Positions 58,908 through 64,000 of a DNA stretch of 64,000 bases are shown piece after piece (position 1 is the first letter of the stretch; every line of letters starts with the position of its first letter). The position numbers and the translations under genes were made by a program. The notes beneath the pieces were generated by a model. That model was given only the letters and a program-made list of their open reading frames with translations, was not told the origin of the DNA and did not search any database. This stretch comes from PFJX01 sp964542455. Lineage in GTDB: Bacteria > Pseudomonadota > Gammaproteobacteria > Burkholderiales > Thiobacillaceae. The stretch lies in the NCBI GenBank assembly GCA_964542455.1, contig CAZIUC010000005.1:62001-126000 (forward strand), written 5' to 3'.

Positions 58908-60608
58908 TCACTCGTCTACCTGATGCGTCACCCGCATGGCTTCCGCCACGCTGGTGAGACCGTTGCGCACCATGCGCATGGCTTCGTCGCGCAAGGTCTG
59001 CCCGGCGAGACGGGTGTGGGCGGCGTCGCGGAAGCCGTTGGTGTCACTGCGATTGAGAAAACCGGCGAGTTCGTTGTCGATCTCCAGCAACTCATAGATG
59101 CCTTGGCGGCCCTGGTAGCCCGTGTGGTTGCAATGGCCGCACCCTTTGGCTCGTTTCAGACTGGTCTCGTCGAGGCCGGCGGCCAGCTCCGTTTTCAGCC
59201 AGGCGCGTTCGTTGACATCCAGCTTGGCGGGCTGGGCGCACACCGGACACAGCTTGCGCACCAGGCGCTGCGCCACCACCCCTGACAGGCTGGTGGAGAG
59301 CAGGAACGCGGGTGCCCCCATGTCGAGCAGCCGAGCAGCGGCGGAGGGGGTGTCGTTGGTGTGCAGGGTGGACAGCACCAGATGGCCGGTAAGGGCGGCG
59401 CGCAGAGCGATCAGCGCGGTTTCGGTGTCGCGCATCTCGCCTACCAGGATCACGTCCGGGTCTTGCCGCAGGAAGGCGCGCAGGGCGCGGGCGAAAGTCA
59501 GTTCGATCTTGTCGTTCACCTGCACCTGATTGATGCCGGGCAAGCGATATTCCACCGGGTCTTCCACGGTCAGCAGCTTGCGTTCCGGGGTGTTGAGATC
59601 GGCCAGCGCGGCATAGAGGGTGGTGGTCTTGCCGGAGCCGGTGGGGCCGGTCACCAGGATCAGTCCATGCGGCCGGTGGATCAGGGCTTGCAGGCGGGCC
59701 AACTGTTCCGGCGGCATGTTCATGTCAGCCAGATTTGCCGCGCCGCCGCCGGTGAGCAGGCGTAGCACGGCGGATTCGCCGAATTGCACGGGCACCGTGG
59801 ACATGCGCACATCGACGGCGCGTTTCTTTAGGCGGATGACGAAACGACCATCCTGCGGCAGACGCTTTTCCGCGATGTCCAGATCCGCCATCAGTTTCAG
59901 GCGCTGGATCAGGGCCGGGCCGATCTTGCGGTCCGCTTCGGTGGCGATCGAAAGCACGCCATCGACGCGGAAACGAATTTGCAGGCTCTTTTCCTGCGGT
60001 TCTATGTGGATGTCGGAAGCGCGTACCTGCAGGGCATCCTCGAACACCGACTGCAGCAGGCGTACAACAGGCGCCTCCTCGGCGTTCTGGGTGGCGGCCA
60101 GTGTGCCGAAGTCGATGACCTCATCGGAAAGCTCGTCCGTGAGGTTGCGCGCGAGTTCGTTGATTTCCTCGGAACGGCGATAGATCAGGTCGATGAACTG
60201 GGACAGAGCGCCTTCGTTCGCCACCGCCACTTCCACCTCGCGTTTGAGGTGATGCACGATCTCGTCGTAGGCGAACAGGTCGGTGGGGTCGGCCATCGCC
60301 ACTCGAATCTTGTCATCCTTGAGTTCCACCACCACCGCGCGGAAGCGGCGCGCCATCTGCTCCGGAAGCAGGCGCACGGTCTCGGGGCGCACATGCGCCT
60401 GACGCAGATCAAGCAGGGGGATATCCAACTGGCGGGCGATGGCCCCGGAAATCTCGTCCTCGGTGACGAAAGCGTTTTCCACCAGCACACGACCCAGCTT
60501 GCGGCCGCTCGCCTTCTGCTTTTCCAGGGCAACGCCGAGCTGCTCTTGCGAGAGCAATTTCTGCTGAACCAGAAGATCACCTAAGCGAATCTTCTCGGGG
60601 CGCGCCAT
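58908..60608 (-). CDS. mshE: MSHA assembly ATPase MshE with c-di-GMP-binding MshEN domain
   Basis: 566 residues from ATG 60608 (GGAGG five bases before). The N-terminal MshEN domain (about 7-140; RLGDLLVQQKLLSQEQL and SGRKLGRVLVENAFVTEDE) matches the 24-residue RLGxxL-type motifs that bind c-di-GMP in Vibrio MshE. Walker A GPTGSGKTTTLYA near 323, Asp box, Walker B VILVGEMRDTETA, and a four-Cys zinc site (CPVC ... CGHC) near 450-500. It powers pilus extension. First gene of the locus in transcription order. Two c-di-GMP enzymes (40342-43732) lie beyond the other end of the locus. Confidence 0.95.
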   Translation of the reverse strand: MARPEKIRLGDLLVQQKLLSQEQLGVALEKQKASGRKLGRVLVENAFVTEDEISGAIARQLDIPLLDLRQAHVRPETVRLLPEQMARRFRAVVVELKDDKIRVAMADPTDLFAYDEIVHHLKREVEVAVANEGALSQFIDLIYRRSEEINELARNLTDELSDEVIDFGTLAATQNAEEAPVVRLLQSVFEDALQVRASDIHIEPQEKSLQIRFRVDGVLSIATEADRKIGPALIQRLKLMADLDIAEKRLPQDGRFVIRLKKRAVDVRMSTVPVQFGESAVLRLLTGGGAANLADMNMPPEQLARLQALIHRPHGLILVTGPTGSGKTTTLYAALADLNTPERKLLTVEDPVEYRLPGINQVQVNDKIELTFARALRAFLRQDPDVILVGEMRDTETALIALRAALTGHLVLSTLHTNDTPSAAARLLDMGAPAFLLSTSLSGVVAQRLVRKLCPVCAQPAKLDVNERAWLKTELAAGLDETSLKRAKGCGHCNHTGYQGRQGIYELLEIDNELAGFLNRSDTNGFRDAAHTRLAGQTLRDEAMRMVRNGLTSVAEAMRVTHQVDE

Positions 60609-60671
60609 AGATGCCTCCAAGGAAGAAATTCCCGCGTAAATTAGCGACTTACGCTCTATGTCTCAAGTTAT

Positions 60672-61136
60672 ATGTTCGAAATTGTTCTGGTTCAGCCGGA
60701 AATTCCTCCCAATACCGGCAATGTGATTCGCCTCAGCGCCAATACCGGTTGTCGTTTGCATCTGGTACGTCCTCTGGGGTTCGATCTCTCGGACAAGAAT
60801 CTGCGCCGCGCCGGCCTCGACTATCACGAGTACGCGGAACTACGGGTGCACGATGACTGGCCGGCATTGCATGCCGCGCTTTCAGAGCGGCGGTTTTTTG
60901 CTTTCACCAGCAAAGGCTCGCGGCTGCTGGGCACGGCCCGGTTTCAGCCCCGTGATGTGTTCGTATTCGGCTCGGAAACGCGCGGCCTGCCAGCCGAAGT
61001 GCTGGCCGAATTCTCCGATTCGCAACGTCTGCGCCTGCCCATGCTGCCCGGCCAGCGTAGCCTCAACCTGTCCAATGCCGTGGCGGTGACCGTGTTCGAA
61101 GCCTGGCGCCAGTGCGGCTATGGCGGCGGCGTGTGA
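60672..61136 (+). CDS. trmL: tRNA (cytidine(34)-2'-O)-methyltransferase
   Basis: 154 residues, minimal SPOUT methyltransferase. IVLVQPEIPPNTGNVIRL (substrate and knot), VFVFGSETRGLP and LPMLPGQRSLNLSNAVAVTVFEAWRQ (S-adenosylmethionine-binding knot) match TrmL. Methylates the wobble ribose of tRNA-Leu. Divergent from mshE with a 63-bp gap that must hold both promoters. Confidence 0.95.
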   Translation: MFEIVLVQPEIPPNTGNVIRLSANTGCRLHLVRPLGFDLSDKNLRRAGLDYHEYAELRVHDDWPALHAALSERRFFAFTSKGSRLLGTARFQPRDVFVFGSETRGLPAEVLAEFSDSQRLRLPMLPGQRSLNLSNAVAVTVFEAWRQCGYGGGV

Positions 61137-61237
61137 GCGCCCCCGAAAACGCCGCCGCGCGGCATTCTTTCCCCAAGTGTTTCTTGTGACGCCCGCCTTC
61201 GTCCCCATGTCTTCGCAATCCCGTTACGGAGTTCGCC

Positions 61238-61567
61238 ATGAGCGCCCTGGAAACCTTTGAAAAGATGCTGGCCGACGGCAAGGACAACCTCCTGCTGCGC
61301 TATTCCCTGGGCAACGAGTATTTCAAGCAGGGCCGGTTCGATGCCGCGCGCGCGCATCTCGAAGCCGCGCTGGTATTCGATCCGCGCCATTCCGCCGCCT
61401 GGAAGTTGCTGGGCAAGACATTGGCCGATTCGGGCGCCCTGGCGGAAGCGCTGGAAACCTATCGGCGCGGTATTGCCGCCGCCGAGGAGAAGGGCGACTT
61501 GCAGGCGGTGAAGGAGATGCGGGTATTTGCCCGCCGCATCGAGAAACAGTTGGCTGAAGAATCATAG
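61238..61567 (+). CDS. Small TPR protein
   Basis: 109 residues with about two tetratricopeptide motifs (LLLRYSLGNEYFKQGRFDAARAH and HSAAWKLLGKTLADSG) and a C-terminal helix. No signal peptide. TPRs bind other proteins; the partner is unknown. Upstream TTACGGAGTTCGCC provides GGAG. Confidence 0.85.
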   Translation: MSALETFEKMLADGKDNLLLRYSLGNEYFKQGRFDAARAHLEAALVFDPRHSAAWKLLGKTLADSGALAEALETYRRGIAAAEEKGDLQAVKEMRVFARRIEKQLAEES

Positions 61568-61649
61568 TGAGTACCGGCCGGTCGGGTGACGCCCGCCATC
61601 GCGTTGGGCTACCATCCGCCGGATTGAATCTGGAAACTGGAGAATACAA

Positions 61650-61916
61650 ATGGCTCGTATGGTGCAGTGCGTAAAACTCGGTCGTGAGGCCGAAGGCATG
61701 GATTTCCCGATGCTCCCTGGTGAACTCGGCAAGCGCGTGTTCGAGAGCGTTTCCAAGGAAGCCTGGCAAGGCTGGATCAAGCTCCAGACCATGATCATCA
61801 ACGAGAACCGCCTCAACCTGGCCGATGCCCAGCATCGCAAGTACCTGATGGAACAGGCCGAAAAATATTTCTTCGGCGAGGGCGTCGGCGCTCCCGAAGG
61901 TTTCAAGCCGCATTGA
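61650..61916 (+). CDS. yggX: Fe(II) trafficking / oxidative damage protection protein YggX
   Basis: 88 residues. MARMVQCVKLGREAEGMDFP, SKEAWQGWIKLQTMIINENRLNL and YLMEQAEKYFFGEG are the family blocks; the conserved Cys near residue 7 is present. Protects iron-sulfur proteins from oxidation. CTGGAG lies nine bases before the ATG. Confidence 0.96.
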   Translation: MARMVQCVKLGREAEGMDFPMLPGELGKRVFESVSKEAWQGWIKLQTMIINENRLNLADAQHRKYLMEQAEKYFFGEGVGAPEGFKPH

Positions 61917-61996
61917 GATGAGACAACAGTTCCCACGCTCACCGCATTCGCTGCCTGAAAAGCCCCCTACCCTTCGTTTGGCCGGGCGGTACTGAC

Positions 61997-62734
61997 ATGA
62001 CCGACAAGCAGACCCATTTCGGTTTCAAGACCGTCGCGGAAGAAGAGAAGGCCGCCAAGGTCGCCGAGGTGTTCCACTCCGTGGCGCAACGCTACGACGT
62101 GATGAACGACCTCATGTCCATGGGGCTGCATCGCCTCTGGAAACGCTTTCTCTCCCTGCACGCGCGGGTGCGCCCCGGCGCGAAGATTCTCGATATCGCC
62201 GGCGGCACCGGTGACATCTCCCGCCTGCTGGCAAAGGACGCCGGACCGACCGGCGAGGTGTGGCTGACCGATATCAATGGTTCCATGCTGGGCGTGGGCC
62301 GTGATCGCATGATGGATCAGGGCCTGATGCTGCCGGTGGCGCAGTGTGACGCCGAGAAACTGCCGTTTCCGTCCGATTATTTCGACCTGGTCACGGTGGC
62401 CTTCGGCCTGCGCAACATGACCCACAAGGAAGACGCCCTGGCCGAGATGCGGCGGGTGCTGAAGCCGGGCGGCAAGCTGATGGTGCTGGAGTTCTCCAAG
62501 GTCTGGAAACCGCTGGCGCCGGTCTACGATACCTACTCCTTCCAGATTCTGCCGCGCCTGGGCGACCTGGTGACCAAGGACGCGGAAAGCTACCGTTATC
62601 TGGCGGAATCCATCCGTATGCACCCTGACCAGGAAACCCTGAAGGGGATGATGGAGTCGGTCGGCTTCCAGCGCGTGGATTACTTCAATCTCACCGTGGG
62701 CGTGGTCGCGCTGCACGTGGGCTACAAGGTTTGA
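61997..62734 (+). CDS. ubiE: UbiE, demethylubiquinone/demethylmenaquinone C-methyltransferase
   Basis: 245 residues, class I SAM methyltransferase. AQRYDVMNDLMSMGLHRLWK, motif I ILDIAGGTGDISRLL, LPFPSDYFDLVTVAFGLRNM and KPGGKLMVLEFSK are all as in UbiE. Methylates the quinone ring carbon. It is not adjacent to ubiJ-ubiB (9144-11245), which act in the same pathway. Confidence 0.97.
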   Translation: MTDKQTHFGFKTVAEEEKAAKVAEVFHSVAQRYDVMNDLMSMGLHRLWKRFLSLHARVRPGAKILDIAGGTGDISRLLAKDAGPTGEVWLTDINGSMLGVGRDRMMDQGLMLPVAQCDAEKLPFPSDYFDLVTVAFGLRNMTHKEDALAEMRRVLKPGGKLMVLEFSKVWKPLAPVYDTYSFQILPRLGDLVTKDAESYRYLAESIRMHPDQETLKGMMESVGFQRVDYFNLTVGVVALHVGYKV

Positions 62735-62773
62735 TGCGCCTAACCGGCCGCCCCGTCCTTATAAAACAGCAAC

Positions 62774-62850
62774 GTAGGATGCGGTGAGGTACGAACCGCA
62801 TCAAGCAGAGCGTCGTTTCGATGCGGTTCGCTACGCTCACCACACCCTAC
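62774..62850. repeat. 77-bp inverted repeat (GTAGGATGCGGTGAG...CTCACCACACCCTAC)
   Basis: Imperfect long hairpin between ubiE and hemF, with inner stem GAACCGCATC / GATGCGGTTC. Same GTAGGATG family as 32471-32543. It may end ubiE transcripts; no hemF promoter was recognised around it. Confidence 0.8.
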
Positions 62851-62893
62851 GCAGGCTTCTTCCCGTCTCTTACTTCGCCTACCCCTCACCCCC

Positions 62894-63805
62894 ATGAACA
62901 TCCAGCCAGTTAAAGAATTCCTCCTGGAACTGCAGGATCTCATCGTCGAACGCATGGAGCAGATCGACGGCAAGCCATTCAGAAGCGACAGTTGGGAGCG
63001 TCCGGATGGCGGCGGCGGCATTTCCAGGCTGATCGAGGACGGCAATTTCCTGGAGCGTGGCGGGGTGAATTTCTCCCATGTGACCGGCGACAAACTGCCG
63101 CCGTCAGCCAGCGCGCATCGCCCGGAACTGGCCGGTCGCCACTGGGAGGCGATGGGCGTGTCGTTGGTGATGCATCCGCGTAATCCCTATGTCCCCACCA
63201 CCCACATGAACGTGCGCTTCTTCGTCGCGGAGAAGCCGGGAGAAGAGCCGGTGTGGTGGTTCGGCGGCGGTATGGACCTGACGCCCTACTATGGCTTCGA
63301 GGAGGACGCGGTCCACTTCCATGCCATGTGCAAGCGCGCGCTCGATCCATTCGACGCCGAGTACTACCCGCGTTTCAAACAGTGGTGCGACGAATATTTC
63401 TTCCTCAAGCACCGCAACGAACCACGCGGCATCGGCGGCATCTTTTTCGATGACCTGTCCGAAGGCGGCTTCGAGCACTGCTTCAACCTGATCGAAAGCG
63501 TAGGCGACCATTTCCTGGCCGCCTATCTGCCCATCGTCGAGCGTCGCGGCGACCTGCCTTACGGCGAGCGGGAACGCGATTTCCAGGCCTACCGGCGGGG
63601 CCGTTACGTGGAATTCAACCTGGTGTTCGACCGCGGCACCCTGTTCGGCCTGCAATCCGGCGGCCGTACGGAATCCATCCTGATGTCCATGCCGCCCATC
63701 GTGAAATGGCGCTACGACTGGAAGCCCGAGCCGGGCAGCGAGGAAGCGCGCCTGTATGGCGATTTCCTGCGTCCGCGCGACTGGCTGGGCGAGTTTCCGA
63801 GCTGA
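62894..63805 (+). CDS. hemF: Oxygen-dependent coproporphyrinogen III oxidase
   Basis: 303 residues. Oxidative decarboxylation of coproporphyrinogen III in haem synthesis, requiring O2. GGGGISRLIEDGNFLERGGVN-type start region (glycine loop after residue 35), PTTHMNVRFFV, WWFGGGMDLTPYYG and EPRGIGGIFFDDL are conserved. It points to at least partly aerobic life. No strong Shine-Dalgarno is seen before ATG 62894. Confidence 0.97.
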   Translation: MNIQPVKEFLLELQDLIVERMEQIDGKPFRSDSWERPDGGGGISRLIEDGNFLERGGVNFSHVTGDKLPPSASAHRPELAGRHWEAMGVSLVMHPRNPYVPTTHMNVRFFVAEKPGEEPVWWFGGGMDLTPYYGFEEDAVHFHAMCKRALDPFDAEYYPRFKQWCDEYFFLKHRNEPRGIGGIFFDDLSEGGFEHCFNLIESVGDHFLAAYLPIVERRGDLPYGERERDFQAYRRGRYVEFNLVFDRGTLFGLQSGGRTESILMSMPPIVKWRYDWKPEPGSEEARLYGDFLRPRDWLGEFPS

Positions 63806-63808
63806 TTC

Positions 63809-64000
63809 ATGGCATCCGAGTCGCCAGAGGGCGCGCGCCCCACGTCCACGCCTGCCTCCGAGCCGCCGCCGCGCGTGCTGCCGCCGGACCCCTTGAAGCG
63901 CAAGATTCGCCGCTTCCAGATCGCGATGCTGATCGTCTTCCTGATCATCGTCGGCGCGGTGATCGCCGCCTACGAAATGATCGCCTCGCCATTCCAGGCC
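63809..64000 (+). CDS. Single-pass membrane protein, cut by window end
   Basis: 64 residues visible. A Pro/Ser-rich cytoplasmic start (MASESPEGARPTSTPASEPP) is followed by a basic patch KRKIRRFQ and a membrane helix (IAMLIVFLIIVGAVIAAYEM). It starts three bases after hemF, so it is probably co-transcribed. The product cannot be named from this part. Confidence 0.6.
   Translation, partial: MASESPEGARPTSTPASEPPPRVLPPDPLKRKIRRFQIAMLIVFLIIVGAVIAAYEMIASPFQA

Overview
The window is GC-rich, gene-dense DNA from a betaproteobacterium. The pointers are ubiJ/ubiB/ubiE, hemF, argA, a CIRCE-controlled groES-groEL operon, a complete MSHA-type pilus locus, and a Calvin-cycle/glycolysis cluster (tkt-gap-pgk-pyk-fba) laid out as in autotrophic betaproteobacteria such as Thiobacillus-like sulfur oxidisers. 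The genus is an inference from gene content; no rRNA or tRNA was seen. A 100-N scaffold gap lies at 49558-49657.

Layout. 1-9.1 kb (minus strand): a truncated TonB-dependent copper receptor, a 222-bp element with perfect 18-bp terminal inverted repeats, a very large protein that best fits PPi-dependent PEP carboxykinase, a membrane-anchored protein of unknown function, and a class II aldolase with mtnA (probably a 5'-methylthioadenosine salvage shunt). 9.1-17 kb (plus): ubiJ-ubiB, then exbB-exbD-tonB with an extraordinarily long TonB linker, a Sel1-repeat protein and a YfiM-like protein. 17-20.9 kb: hflX and groES-groEL under a perfect CIRCE operator. 21.2-26 kb is the accessory part: dmeF/dmeR cobalt-nickel efflux around a palindromic operator, then three toxin-antitoxin modules interleaved with pieces of a second, broken groEL. 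26-37.3 kb (minus): tas, purC, a small unknown protein, fba, pyk, pgk, gap, tkt, an inositol-phosphatase-like protein and a redoxin. 37.4-43.7 kb (plus): rsmE, argA, a PhnD-like binding protein overlapping a GGDEF/EAL protein, and a zinc-binding (CZB) diguanylate cyclase. 43.8-60.6 kb (minus): the MSHA locus in the order mshE-G-A-C-D-O-P-Q-I-(tandem micro-ORFs)-I2-J-K-L-M-N. 60.7-64 kb (plus): trmL, a TPR protein, yggX, ubiE, hemF and the start of a membrane protein.

How the parts fit. The pilus ATPase MshE has an N-terminal MshEN domain of the type that binds c-di-GMP, and two c-di-GMP enzymes sit just beyond the other end of the msh locus, so the 39-61 kb part can be read as a surface-attachment module with its own second-messenger input. 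ExbB/ExbD/TonB would energise receptors such as the copper receptor at the left edge. The cbb-type cluster, together with the putative PPi-PEPCK, covers lower carbon metabolism.

The most unusual structure is between mshI and mshI2. An 83-bp tandem repeat encodes a 28-codon micro-ORF whose start codon overlaps the preceding stop as ATGA and whose stop overlaps the next start, each copy with its own Shine-Dalgarno. The pilus operon is therefore read through a chain of translationally coupled micro-ORFs of unknown copy number, because the scaffold gap falls inside the array. The shattered, partly gene-converted groEL paralogue among toxin-antitoxin modules is the second most notable item.
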